Below, piece after piece: positions 46,701-55,800 of a stretch of 64,000 nt of DNA. This DNA comes from Byssothecium circinans. Its lineage: Eukaryota > Ascomycota > Dothideomycetes > Pleosporales > Massarinaceae. The notes under the pieces were generated by a model. The model did no database searches. It was not told the DNA's origin and saw only the letters and a program-made list of their open reading frames with translations. The stretch is taken from contig ML977030.1 of the NCBI GenBank assembly GCA_010015675.1, positions 48,724 to 112,723 on the forward strand. Direction: 5' to 3'. Each line of letters opens with the position of its first letter. Position 1 is the first letter of the stretch. The translations under genes and the position numbers were made by a program.

Positions 46701-46755
46701 TATGCAAGGTTGGAGTGTCAAGCATAGCGCGCCGCCTCGGCCGCGACCCTCATAG
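43723..46755 (+). CDS. srs2: UvrD/Srs2-type SF1 DNA helicase
   Basis: Single exon, 1010 aa from ATG 43723 (MDALLDGLNEAQKSAV). The frame is open further upstream to an ATG at 43567, but the helicase domain starts only after 43723. Motifs in order: Q-motif LNEAQ, Walker A APPGSGKTKT (about 27-36), motif Ia CTFTIKAAREM, Walker B LIDEYQDTN, motif III GDPDQSIYGFR, motif IV NNYRSS, motif V TISTIHASKGLEWPVVFIP, motif VI EERRLLYVGMTRAQ. These enzymes are 3'-5' translocases; yeast Srs2 strips Rad51 filaments and limits recombination. The C-terminal tail has a perfect PIP-box pattern, QGAITSFF (residues 836-843), for binding PCNA, and ends with a basic/Pro stretch. Bacterial-type PcrA homologues lack such a tail, so Srs2 is the preferred assignment. 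Confidence 0.92.
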   Translation: MDALLDGLNEAQKSAVTSPSSVVQVLAPPGSGKTKTLTARVAYLINHERLQPWNIIVCTFTIKAAREMRERIRGFVGAGVEAKLILGTFHSVARRFLVRYGQEIGLPKNFGIADSSETSSILKRIIQRQQYTVDPGQAKGRISRLKAKGISADEFAATQKKVEEQEFACVYAEYQEHLRAQSLLDYDDLLVRSVELLRKHPACISSIQAVLIDEYQDTNNIQYELMKLMAQRQNHITIVGDPDQSIYGFRSAEIKNLLRMRDDFPQSIAIHLENNYRSSHCIIQSAKAVIEQDDSRPDKPLLATLCAGEPPTLRHLATARVEAQWIVEEIQRTKALTAGLLNFGDYSILLRTASLSLSIERLLGNAGIPYRMVGGKRFFDRAEIKIVLDYLRVINQPNYNEALTRVINLPSRKIGESTVKALLEEAERKGVTLWKLILDCAQGRRRPDCKISTPAQNGIDTFVNLVLTSRQKLLPEDGEECSLVDLINHVLQKISFEAYLKATHKDNWKDRWANVEELVIQATQLAMSLSNGEEVTDDALPVVEGIEQREDTAADILSKFLANVALSTEVEKQDGEELSQVTISTIHASKGLEWPVVFIPAVYDGSIPHSRAEDHDEERRLLYVGMTRAQALLYLSCPVQQSTQEETTLSKFISDRNIQKLFSHNGPTIGSPANGCSVLRDLAQILRRPCPQFTEIEAARGLLEHPEDVRYPFTREEIGGEEPSWDNSRPRIDGPEQYSKRRRTEATSSFTSAVSVTMNSSANFSVSKTTLKSANAGFTSARDLGDLTKMQEEAEAIRMLAVASSAASGTAAYQEAKKAAPKATQAKKVKPRAAGQGAITSFFTRTKSTVTEEEPPSLPAKIPTLKRSSSSLSEHPLADISNIQAQPSQTRPYQRPSFSNHKLQNTRMPTKPKREMVILSSSPAKPDSPDPPPKLLCDEDGPEEPQSPTKKASSSFNSTAGFRPASTFHTTSMGQLQSQSAGQQRRTLGARRTMQGWSVKHSAPPRPRPS

Positions 46756-47233
46756 GTTGGCGTTTGTGTGTTTATAGTGAAGGTGTTATTGATGTTCCTA
46801 GTATTCGTTTGACGTTGTCGAGCGACGATTATACTTGACATTGCGTGGAGGCTGAGCAGCGTCGAGCTGGATGCGAAGCCTGCGATGTTGCTGCGGTTTC
46901 ACAACACCTGTTTTAAATGCATTGTCAAGGAAGTAGTGACTTGCGCCGACTACAGGCCGGGGGCGCGTTTGGCATTGCAAGTATTCGCTTGATGTACTGC
47001 GGGTTTCCGGAGAGTTGAGATTGCATGGCGCACAAACCATTCTAGTAGTCGTTCAACAACACATCGCCTTCCCAGAGTCGATGATCCCTGAGATAAAAAG
47101 GAAGAAAGCTGTATGTGATGCCATCCGCGCGTATGCGTCAGCGTCTGATGCTTGACACCGACACATTCCCGCCATACTCATCCCACTCCAGCTCAGCAAA
47201 ACCTTCTCACTGCCCCGATAAAAGAAAAAGGCC
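46756..47233. other. intergenic
   Basis: About 480 bp between the helicase and the tRNA gene. Two similar blocks, TAGTATTCGTTTGACGTTG (about 46800) and AAGTATTCGCTTGATGTAC (about 46979), are a weak repeat. Nothing else was recognised. Confidence 0.5.
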
Positions 47234-47238
47234 AAAAA
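47234..47238 (-). terminator. Pol III T5 terminator after tRNA-Val
   Basis: Five thymines on the minus strand, 15 nt beyond the tRNA 3' end, as usual for RNA polymerase III termination. Confidence 0.6.
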
Positions 47239-47253
47239 TGATGCGAATTCTCT

Positions 47254-47393
47254 TACGAGAGGGGAGGATCGAACTCCCGACCTTCTGCGCAAATACATTT
47301 GATAATGTAAAGCAGACATCATAACCACTTTGGGGAATGTTAGTGAGAGCTAGACCACTGAGGAAAGGGGAAACGAACCTAGACTACTCTCGC
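47254..47393 (-). tRNA. tRNA-Val (anticodon UAC) with anticodon-loop intron and a 51-nt D-loop insertion
   Basis: Read on the minus strand from 47393. Acceptor GCGAGAG (47393-47387) pairs with CTCTCGT (47261-47255), followed by discriminator A. The D-arm starts TAGTCTAG and resumes TGGTTATGAT after an insertion at 47378-47328. The anticodon stem TCTGC/GCAGA holds loop TTTACA, a 16-nt intron (47305-47290, containing TGTA that can pair with the UAC anticodon region), then C. Variable loop AGGTC, T-stem GGGAG/CTCCC, T-loop TTCGATC. With both inserts removed it is exactly 73 nt with all stems. The insertion begins GTTCGT, has CACTAAC 11 nt before its AAAG end, and is as long as the spliceosomal introns nearby. 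It splits the A-box. A tRNA pseudogene is the alternative, though every stem pairs correctly. Confidence 0.72.
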
Positions 47394-47935
47394 TGTAGGA
47401 TTTTGTGATTTTTTTTGGATTGCTTGGTATATATAGCAAGCGTGAGAGGTGAGTGCAAAGGCTAGCTTTGCGCGAGCTAGCGGTAAGACATGTGGGACGT
47501 GAATGGACGGCTCAGGGACTGGTGTTTGGGAGTCACGGCGGCGGGGAAGTGGGGGGTTGCAAACGTCAACAAGTGATGATGATCAACAGCTTTGGATGTG
47601 AAGACTTTAAATAATTCACCCTTTGACACCCGTCGACGTCGTAGAAATCACTAGAAAATCGGATACCCTACAATCGTCTTGAAGCCTGAGCCATAGATGC
47701 TGAATTTCCCCTGACTTCCATCCCAAGTCCAAAAGGTCGACGCGTCTCATTGGCCGAAGCTCACACTCTACTATTCTGCCCGCAACCACCGCCTTCGCCC
47801 ATGATCTATCCAGTGCACAAGCTGAGATCCCCATCCCACCTGTCCAAGCGACCCACTTCACACACACTCTCTCTACGATCAAGACTTCCCTTCTCACCCA
47901 TCCATTAATTCCTCCACGCCGGCGTTCCATCCAAA
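47394..47935. other. intergenic
   Basis: 542 bp between the tRNA gene and the small mitochondrial protein gene. A TATATATAG block lies at about 47430-47438, some 35-45 nt upstream of the tRNA, a common position for upstream elements of tRNA genes. Nothing else was recognised. Confidence 0.5.
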
Positions 47936-48565
47936 ATGCCCTCCGCAGCCGCCCTCCGCACCTTCCTCCGCACAACAACCAGCACCCTCCGCCCCGCAGC
48001 AACGTCCCAAGTCCCCCGCTCATTCTCCCAATTCCAATCGCAACCGCAATCCCAGACTCGGTCGTCCTCACCACCGCCGCCGCCGCCGTACCAAGTGCGC
48101 AACCACTCCCTCCTCGCTTCAACAACACACTGGACCCGCTTCACAACACCCTACACCCACTCCTCCGTACGAACCTTCACGCGGAGCACCCCTACCCCGA
48201 CCAAAAACACCACCACCACCACTTCCTCCTCTTCCCCCACATCACCCACCCAAGCACCGTCAACATCCCCCACCGCAGCCCAAAAAATCGACCAAGCCAT
48301 CGAAACCATCCAAGACCTCTACGGCACAGCGCGCGACGAATTCGAAATCGCAGCCGAGGAGACGGAGAAAAACACCACGTATGCAGCAGATGACCGCGCA
48401 GCGGCGCGAGAGGAGCTGGATAAGCTATTAGCGGTTTATGAGGGTATTGTGGAGGGTGGGGATCGCGCGGTGGCGGAGGAGGTGAAGAGGAGGGTTGGGC
48501 AGAGGGTGCGGGAGTTGGAGCAGGCGGTTTTGGGGCTGGAGGAGAGTGTTAAGGGCGGAGATTAG
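47936..48565 (+). CDS. small protein with probable mitochondrial leader, function unknown
   Basis: Single exon, 209 aa. The first 40 residues (MPSAAALRTFLRTTTSTLRP...) are rich in Arg/Ser/Thr/Ala with no acidic residue, a classic mitochondrial presequence. A long Ser/Thr/Pro/Gln low-complexity region follows (about 40-120, C-rich DNA). The C-terminal 85 residues form charged helices: KIDQAIETIQDLYGTARDEF, ETEKNTTYAADDRAAAREEL and a last heptad-like helix to the end. The C-terminal part looks conserved and folded, so the gene is probably real, but I do not recognise the family. Base composition shifts from C-rich to G-rich along the gene. A role inside mitochondria is inferred from the leader alone. 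Confidence 0.7.
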   Translation: MPSAAALRTFLRTTTSTLRPAATSQVPRSFSQFQSQPQSQTRSSSPPPPPPYQVRNHSLLASTTHWTRFTTPYTHSSVRTFTRSTPTPTKNTTTTTSSSSPTSPTQAPSTSPTAAQKIDQAIETIQDLYGTARDEFEIAAEETEKNTTYAADDRAAAREELDKLLAVYEGIVEGGDRAVAEEVKRRVGQRVRELEQAVLGLEESVKGGD

Positions 48566-49455
48566 GGGGGACTGGATTGTGGATTGTAGGATATGGATCG
48601 CCGTGGGCATGTTTCTTGTACGATAAGAATAAGGAAGGCGTCTAGAGCTAGCGTTAGAGTATCACAACTCATGTGGGAAATGGTAAATGTGTATGGGTAT
48701 CCTTTTCGCATCGGTTGATGCTTTCTCTATTCCACCTGACACCCACCCACCCTTTGTGAGTAACTCGGCCAGTGTTTTGACGGGTACTTCGACAAGGGAA
48801 TGCTACGGCAAGGTTTTTATGTTTATTTTTTTCAGATCTCGAGGGAGCCGGTCTCTATATTCCAACTTGCTGGGACTGACCCACTAGAAGCTTGAGACAG
48901 ATGGATGAGATGAGTAAGCGGCTGGTTGGCAATCGTTCTACCTTCCTTGCGAACCCTGAGCTACAATCCACAGACTTTGGCTCCAACACGTCAAACCGCC
49001 GTCTTCATCGTCTCCGTCTGGGGAAGTCCAGCGGCCCTCCGCATTTCCGATACTGGAACCAATTGTGTCCACCCGAAAGCAAACTCGGCGATGGCTTGTG
49101 AAGATGCCCGTGCCCAGTGCAGGGACGGACACGTGCTCTGTGCCTCGGCTCGGTACATGACGTCGCCTTTTAGACCTTCTCCGACGAGCAAGTCGGCCGC
49201 CGCACCAATCATCAAAGCCATAAAACACTCACGAGATCATCGGATCCATGACTAAACCATCTCCACAACACGGACGCGGCCGTCAGATGCGAGCGTTTGG
49301 AATTGTGACCCTTGGCAGTTACTCTGGCATGTGAAAGAAATCTAAAACCGCGGCCAGCCGTTATAACCTCAGACGGCGGCCGGCATTGTCCTCCCTACAG
49401 CGTCGCTCTATAGTAATCCTCTTCCCTATCATCGTTCACCTACATATCAGCAACC
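48566..49455. other. intergenic
   Basis: 890 bp between same-strand genes. Overlapping short frames at 48926-49255 on both strands have no recognisable motifs. No RNA gene or strong repeat seen. Confidence 0.55.
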
Positions 49456-51259
49456 ATGTCCCAACGCTTCTCGGCCGCCGACGTTGCGTCACACAACAAA
49501 GCCGACAACCTCTACATCATTGTCGATGAAGACGTGTACGACCTGACAACCTTTCAGGACGAGCATCCAGGAGGCAAGAAGAGTGAGTCCATCATCAAAC
49601 CCTTCAATCTAGCCGTCCCTCATACTTTTCAGTTCTTCAGCGCGTTGCTGGAAAAGATGCATCCAAGCAGTTCTGGAAGTACCATAATGAGGGCATCCTC
49701 AAGAAGTACCAAAAGCAGTTGCAGGTCGGATCGCTAGACACCAAAGCCGCGCCGCCTACACCTCCGCCGACGCCACCCAAGAAGGAGAAGGAAGTCGTCA
49801 AGCCTTCCGCAGAGCCTGGCGTTGTTGCGCCCCAGCCAAGCGCAACAGCCGAGGAAGCCGAAGCTTTGGATGCGTATGGTGACCTCATCCCATACGCGGA
49901 CCCTTCATGGTACCAGTCTGTGAGTGCTGCCAATTCATCATCTTTGTAGAGCCCAGCTGATTCAGAGTCTGCAGTACCACTCGCCGTACTTCACCGAATC
50001 CCACGCAGCCCTCCGCGACGAAGTTAGACAATGGATGGAGGAGAAGGTCATGCCAAATGTCACCGAATGGGACGAGGCAAGAAAGGTGCCGGATGAGATC
50101 TACAAGGAAATGGGCGAGCGGGGCTATCTCGCAGGCCTGCTCGGCATGCACTACCTTACAGACTTGACGGACAAGCGCGTGGCGAGTGTCGCTCCCGAGA
50201 AGTGGGATCTCTTCCATGAGATGCTTCTGACGGACGAGATAGCGCGCTCAGGCAGCGGGGGTTTTGTATGGAGCATGATTGGTGGCTACGGAATTGGTGC
50301 TCCGCCAGTCTTCAAGTTCGGCAAGGAGGAGCTCGTCAAGCGCATCGGTCCAGCTCTTCTCAGTGGTGAGAAGCGCATCTGTCTTGCCATCACCGAGCCT
50401 GGTACGTAATCCTAGAGCCCACCGACAACCACCACGCTGACAACCAAAAGATGCTGGCAGTGACGTTGCGAACATAACCTGCGAGGCCAAGCTCTCCGAG
50501 GACGGCAAGCACTACATCGTCAATGGCGAGAAGAAGTGGATCACCAACGGCATATGGTGCGACTACTTCACAACCGCTGTCCGCACCGGCGGCGAAGGCA
50601 TGAATGGTGTCTCATTACTCCTTATCGAGCGCGAAGCCGGCGGCGTCTCCACCCGCAAGATGGACTGCCAGGGTGTGTGGTCAAGCGGCACCACGTACAT
50701 CACCTTCGAGGACGTCAAGGTCCCCGTCGAGAACCTCCTCGGCAAGGAGAACCAGGGTTTCAAGGTCATCATGACCAACTTCAACCACGAGCGCATGGGC
50801 ATCATCATCCAATGTCTCCGCTTCTCCCGCGTCTGCTACGAAGAATCCATCAAGTACGCCCACAAGCGCAAAACCTTCGGCAAGCGCCTCATCGACCACC
50901 CCGTCATCCGTCTCAAGCTCGCCCACATGGCCCGCCAAATCGAGGCCTCGGCCAACTGGCTCGAAAACCTCATCTTCCAGTGCCAGAAGATGGGCGAGTT
51001 CGAAGCCATGATGAAGCTCGGCGGCGCCATCGCCGGACTGAAGGCCCAGAGCACGGTTACCTTTGAGTTCTGCGCCCGCGAAGCCAGTCAGATCTTTGGC
51101 GGGCTGAGCTACAGCCGTGGTGGACAGGGTGCCAAGGTCGAGAGGCTGTATAGGGATGTCAGGGCTTATGCTATTCCTGGAGGGAGCGAGGAGATTATGT
51201 TGGACCTGAGTATAAGGCAGGCGCTGAAGGTGCACAAGGTGCTGGGGATGAAGTTGTAG
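49456..51259 (+). CDS. cytochrome b5 / acyl-CoA dehydrogenase fusion protein
   Basis: Four exons: 49456-49582, 49633-49919, 49966-50401, 50451-51259; 552 aa, phases agree. Residues 1-75 are a cytochrome b5 domain with the heme-binding HPGG motif (DEHPGGKK) and a second His in FWKYHN. A Pro/Lys/Glu linker follows (about 82-120). The rest is an acyl-CoA dehydrogenase: N-terminal helices with LRDEVRQWMEEKV, the FAD/substrate strand CLAITEPDAGSDVANI, WITNGIW, the middle beta domain, HERMGIIIQCLRFSRVCYEE and the C-terminal AREASQIFGG and YAIPGGSEEIMLDLSIRQAL. The fusion is a recognised fungal arrangement; the b5 domain may serve as electron carrier. No peroxisomal or mitochondrial signal is obvious (C-terminus KVLGMKL). 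Substrate chain length is not predictable. Confidence 0.93.
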
Positions 51260-52912
51260 GCGCTGGTGTGTATGCATATTTGTATGTAACGTACGTACTT
51301 TTTTGGAGTTTTGAGGAAAATAGTTCGGGGGTTGTATGTTGTAGAGAATCGGAATGTCGTTGTTTTTTCAATCTCCTCGTCTGAGATCCATATCTACTAA
51401 ATTAATCACCTCCAACGTGGAGCCATGACGAATCCGCTCCCCAATCCGCATCATTACAATCGGGAAATCGGGATCGGAACAAAGGCCAAAGCAACGAGAG
51501 CGGGACCAGCCAGAGAAAGGAGCACGTCAGTAAACGCATCGCATCGCATCGCATCGCATCGCAGGGTGACGATGGCCGCAATAGCCGAACGCCGCATACA
51601 TCCCAAAGGCTGCATCGACGAGAGGAGATAGCTGAACGACGGTATCAGCGTCGTTTTGCGACGGAGAAGCCGCCCACGACCGGTAGCATCCCATGTGATC
51701 GCACCTGCGCCCGTCCAACCGACCAGACCGTGTACCAGGAAACCAGGAGACCAAGCGGCACGACAATCCCGCCCCCGCCTGCAACCATTTGCTCCGGCTT
51801 CGTGCGCGACTTGGCCTTTGGCAACTTCACGAATCGAATCGAATCGAATCGAATCAGTCCAGTGTACAGTATGTATAGCGGCAGCAGAACATTGCACAGA
51901 CCATATCGAGGCCTGCAGTGTTAGCAAAAGGGTAAAAGGACTCTCCTTGGACATGACGCTCTCTTGCGTATGCCTGTATACTTGTATACTGTATACAGCA
52001 AGCTTGTGGCTCGAGTGGAAAAGCCGTAAAAAATTATTTTTTTATATTTTTCTTGGTTTTTAGAACACCGGCGTAAGGTAAGAGTTGTCAGGAGAATATA
52101 AAGATAAGCCTGGAATATGACGGAGACGTATAGAGAGAGAGAGAGAGAGAGCTAGGAGAAGCAGTATAGGCAGGTGAGAGGCACAACATTTCCGCCGGGC
52201 GTATTAAGGCGTTCTGAAGGAAATGCCGAGAAGTCACTGGGCCTCTCAATCGCAGGCCGAAGCTGCTATCTGGCGGGCTTTGTTTTCGCTCACGGATGCG
52301 GTCCCCATGCTGATAAATTCGGGGCGAAATGAGTTGGCAGAAAGAAGAAGAAAACAAGATTCGATATTTCGAGAGGCGAAGTAGGTGGGATACATTCGTC
52401 CTAGGTAATCTCGATGGACATGAAAAAAGTGGTGGTTTTGCGGCACAGTTTCACATTCCGTTTGTGCTAGAAGACGTTGGACGTTAGATGTTATCTGTGC
52501 CTATACCCGTCTGCTAGCACGCAGGCAATCCTCGCTCTGACAGGGTTTAGAGGATCGTTGAATGGGGAATGATCGAGTAGTACGGCGGGGGCTAAGGGAG
52601 CAGGGATTTAGAATGAGTACCACACCCCGTACCATCGAACAAATCCGGCGCTATGGTAGCCAAAGCTTACTTCCCTGGACCTCCACCAACAGGACAACTT
52701 AATTATAACACACCATGCAGCTGCCATGCCTGCTAAAGCGTTGCACGATATCTGATGCAGCAGGTTTGACAAGTGAGCGTCCAGTTTTTCGGGTATTGGG
52801 AAAGGCGAAGGCACAGGACCATCGGCGGTGGTGCATGAGCGGCCAGTCCGCTCCCTTCTCCCACCTTGTGTGCTCAGTGGAGGCCATCACCAACTTCGTC
52901 CAACTACCTACT
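51260..52912. other. long intergenic stretch with pentanucleotide repeats
   Basis: 1653 bp without a supported gene. It contains a GCATC array (about 51537-51562), a GAATC array (about 51829-51855), a GA run (about 52131-52150) and an AT-rich block (about 52026-52062). Frames here are shadows or low-complexity. Confidence 0.65.
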
Positions 52913-53859
52913 ATGAATTCCAAGAACAAGAGCTCTGAGTACACGTTGCTGGCGCGTGAGGAGGATAGTGAGCAGGACCAACCCCTTAATATCAGGGATC
53001 CTCACCACTCGCGGTGGCACTCAAAGGCACTACACGGAGCTTTTTATTTGGTCATTGGCTGCTCGTTGCTATTGAACATTGCACAGCTCATCCGCCTGCG
53101 ATCTGGCAGCAAGGCCAGCGCTTTTGGTGACCGATCCGTGACTGCGTATGGTATGTGACGATATCACCTCACAGAGAACCTCTAACGCGGGGAGCAGCCC
53201 AGCTAAGCTGGAACACGCCTGGCGAATTCGAGCACAACGGGATCTACGACGATGCGAATTCGACAGTGACGGAAGAGGCGTGGGAGAGCCTGCGCTACGA
53301 TCTGGGATCGATTGCACTGGCCGACGAATATGCCGAGTCCACGGGACTGCCCAAAGCGCAGAGATTCCCTTGGGACGAGTCCAAGGGCCTCTATTTTCTG
53401 AACGGCTACCACGGTGTGCACTGCTTGGTACGTGCTCCCCGGTTCACTTCACCTGCGGGCCTCGCTGATCAAAGTCGTGGGTAGAAAATCCTGCGCTTTA
53501 CGCTGAAGGAGCTCTTCGAAGGTAAGGACGCAACAACTTTCCACCAAGGCCACTCGAACCACTGCCTGGAGGCGCTGTTGCAAGACGTGCGGTGCTTCGC
53601 GGACGACACGCCGCGGTACACGGCGGAGAAGCATCCGGGCCGGCCAGGCGACGGCCAGCAGCGCGTGTGCCGCGACTGGAAAAAGCTGGAGGCGTTTGCA
53701 CGGGCGCATACGTCGTGCTGGCGGGACATCAATCCAAGCGAAGATATCGACACTTTGCTTCGCTATCGCTATTGCCCGACGGGTTCGCCGTATTTGGAAC
53801 GCATCCACAGGATCTTTGGCGACTTCGAGACGGGGCCGAATGCTAACAAGGATAGTTAG
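52913..53859 (+). CDS. UstYa-family (DUF3328) oxidase
   Basis: Exons 52913-53150, 53198-53427, 53485-53859, giving 280 aa; introns 47 and 57 nt. One membrane segment near residues 45-62 (FYLVIGCSLLLNIAQLI) follows a short cytosolic tail. The two diagnostic motifs are present: HGVHC at 151-155 (YHGVHCL) and HSNHCLEALLQD at 179-190, the paired HxxHC signature whose histidines are thought to bind copper. Further cysteines in DVRC, RVCRDW, SCWRD and RYC may stabilise the lumenal domain. Known members (UstYa/UstYb and relatives) cyclise or oxidise ribosomal peptides such as ustiloxin, or act in other secondary-metabolite pathways. Here the gene converges with a tiny secreted-peptide gene 325 bp away; no second UstY copy, Kex-type protease or transporter is in the window. 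Confidence 0.92.
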
Positions 53860-54184
53860 TGCGTTCTGGGGAGGGAAGTTATGGCTGGGGTAATGCGCTC
53901 CGTTGTGGAAAGGTTAAGATGATCGCGACTGGCACTGTTGGGGGGCGGAATTCAAGATGGGGTATGAATCTCAATCTGCTTGTACGCTACAATCGTCATT
54001 CCCTTTCTTTGTAGGATGAAGCGAGTGTAATGAATGTATATATTCGACATGCCGGTCTGCTAACGAAATTTTTCAATTCCCAATCGAACTCTCCATAGAA
54101 AGTCACACACTTCTCTCCACCATCACTTCGCGTTCAGTTTCCAGGGTCGTTGTGGACGACGACGTTCCGAGCAGGAGATAGTGG
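53860..54184. other. spacer between convergent UstYa and peptide genes
   Basis: 325 bp. The part nearest the peptide gene (54184-54134) is the second, untranslated copy of its 69-nt repeat. Confidence 0.6.
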
Positions 54185-54253
54185 TCAGTCCATTTCGGCC
54201 CCTGCTTCGTGCCCGTAGTTATGTTTGACGACGTTCGGAGCCCGAGAGCGCGG
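54134..54253 (-). repeat. two in-frame 69-nt repeat units within/after the peptide gene
   Basis: Unit 1 is 54253-54185 and unit 2 starts at 54184 and is recognisable to about 54149. Translated in the same frame they read PRSRAPNVVKHN and PLSPARNVVVHN, sharing the pattern P-x-S-x-A-x-N-V-V-x-H-N. A TGA ends unit 1, so unit 2 is read only if that stop is bypassed. Confidence 0.7.
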
Positions 54254-54402
54254 CGGGTCGATTTCTATCCCGCGTGCTAGAGCTTCATGTTGGTATAAAG
54301 GAAGGGGGTATATCACAGTCCGGTCAACTCACCAGGAGCTGGCAGGGCAACAACGTTGGCTGCCAAAGCGGCGATGAGCACGGCGATATGGGTGATCTGC
54401 AT
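54185..54402 (-). CDS. short secreted peptide gene next to UstYa (candidate RiPP precursor)
   Basis: Exons 54402-54333 and 54276-54185, giving 53 aa; the 56-nt intron has a GTGAGT donor and CTCTAG acceptor (a second TAG 12 nt downstream is in phase and would drop four residues). The signal peptide reads MQITHIAVLIAALAANVVA, probably cut near ALPAP. The mature part of about 30 residues is RGIEIDPPRSRAPNVVKHN followed by YGHEAGAEMD. It contains one Tyr (in HNYGHE) and several basic residues but no KR or RR site. The C-terminal half is unit 1 of an in-frame tandem repeat continuing past the TGA. Dikaritin precursors have a signal peptide and repeated cores and are encoded beside UstYa enzymes, which is why I flag it. 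It could equally be an unrelated secreted peptide or a decayed gene. Confidence 0.5.
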
Positions 54403-54852
54403 GTCGGAAAGACTGAGTGTTGCTGATGTGTGGAGAAAGAGGGATTGTGGGTTGAATTCGTCAAAGGCTGAGCAAATCTCAGCGCACGCGCCTGATGTTT
54501 CTTTGCTATCTCTTTGCCTTCTCTTCTGGCTGCCTTGCATACTTGTACAGTCCTGTGCCTTACCCTGTCTCTGCTCACTCTGGACAACGCGCTCGTTCAA
54601 TACCCTTGCAAAACCTTTGGATTGGGCTGGACTGTCCTCTCAACGTTTTTTTAAGATGGAATCCGGTACGCACTTGAGCCGGGGCGTTGTGTCACGTCAC
54701 CTAGCATCATGTCTACTATTCATAGGCACGGGTATCAGCTCGAGTGGTGCTGCGGCACAACAACAGGAAGACGGCGCAGTGAGAAGGGGTGCATGAGATG
54801 GGACAGTATATGACTCTGGCTCGAGGCTAAACCCTTCCATTATGACATTAAT
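54403..54852. other. intergenic (peptide gene promoter)
   Basis: 450 bp between two minus-strand genes. No RNA or repeat recognised. Confidence 0.5.
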
Positions 54853-55539
54853 CTACTGGATGTTCCCTTGCAGCGTTACAGTGTCGGCGATGCGATAGTC
54901 GGGATGGATGGGCAGAGCACCGTAGCCCTTGGTAGCCAGCCGGCGGATCCAGTCGATCCCGCAGTCCCACCACAGATGGCGCTCAGGCACGAGCGTGTCT
55001 CCCTCGAGATGGCGGCGATTGATCGAGCCCATGGTGATGTCCAACATGTTGGGAAATCCGGCGGGCATGATGGCCGTGTATGCGATGTTAGTGCCAAAGC
55101 GGGCGCAAAACCATCGCCAGCGCTCATGGGACGATTCGTAGCTCTTGAGAAAGTGGTCCGTATCGGCTGGACTGGAGACAAAGATGTCGGATGCTGGCGT
55201 CCACGGGCCGCGCCGCTCTTCCACTCCACCTTCCCGCGCGGCGGCCTTGGGCGCAAGCGTAGCCGTACTCGAGCGCACCAGCGATACGGAGCCCATGTCA
55301 ATGGGGGCACATAGCCATGCTGGCAGCACTGAACCAGTGGCTCGCCGGCAGTCGTTGCAATGGTCCAGCACCAGGAACGGCAGTGGCACGGGCGTCTCGA
55401 TGGGTGCCAGCGGGTACAGTGGCCTTTCTGTCAATGCTGGAATATCCAGGCGATAATGCACGGCACCGCAGTTGCAGCCACCGTCTATGCTCAGGGCCTC
55501 ATCGGGGAGCGGCATTCCGGAGTTTGGGGACTGATGCAA
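54853..55539 (-). CDS. GFA/CENP-V-domain protein
   Basis: Single exon, 228 aa. It shows the beta-tent zinc fold of the GFA (glutathione-dependent formaldehyde-activating) family: GGCNCGAVHYRL (about 20-31) and HCNDCRRATGSVLPAW (about 60-75), which supply zinc-binding cysteines; a late CARFGTNIAY segment supplies another. It is longer than a minimal GFA domain (about 130 aa) because of an inserted stretch (SSTATLAPKAAAREGGVEE) and a C-terminal extension containing RHLWWDCGIDWI. Family members are often annotated as enzymes, but fungal paralogues mostly lack a proven reaction. It is divergent from the rhodopsin-domain gene across 261 bp and may share a promoter with it; a link to the UstYa locus is only positional. 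Confidence 0.88.
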   Translation of the reverse strand: MHQSPNSGMPLPDEALSIDGGCNCGAVHYRLDIPALTERPLYPLAPIETPVPLPFLVLDHCNDCRRATGSVLPAWLCAPIDMGSVSLVRSSTATLAPKAAAREGGVEERRGPWTPASDIFVSSPADTDHFLKSYESSHERWRWFCARFGTNIAYTAIMPAGFPNMLDITMGSINRRHLEGDTLVPERHLWWDCGIDWIRRLATKGYGALPIHPDYRIADTVTLQGNIQ

Positions 55540-55800
55540 ATGTGGGCGTGAGGAGAGAGGTGAAGAGACAATGCGTATCTGCAGCCATCCTAAGGTTACC
55601 CAAGCTTTAAGCCGTCCTTGGGCCTGCGCCGTCCCACTGCACCTTCTGTATTGGATTGCGACTAGCCTTCACCCGCTCACCTAAGGGCCAGTCATTGGCT
55701 ATATCGAGGACGACAGGTGATCCAAAAGCTTCGAGCCTGCCATAGCTCGCCTTGTTCCACACGTGAATTGCTTTTTGTTGCTTATTACGACGTTATCAAT

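Noticed and set aside
50536..51066. 176-codon plus-strand frame inside the acyl-CoA dehydrogenase
   Set aside because: His/Arg/Pro-rich shadow of a well-conserved coding exon.
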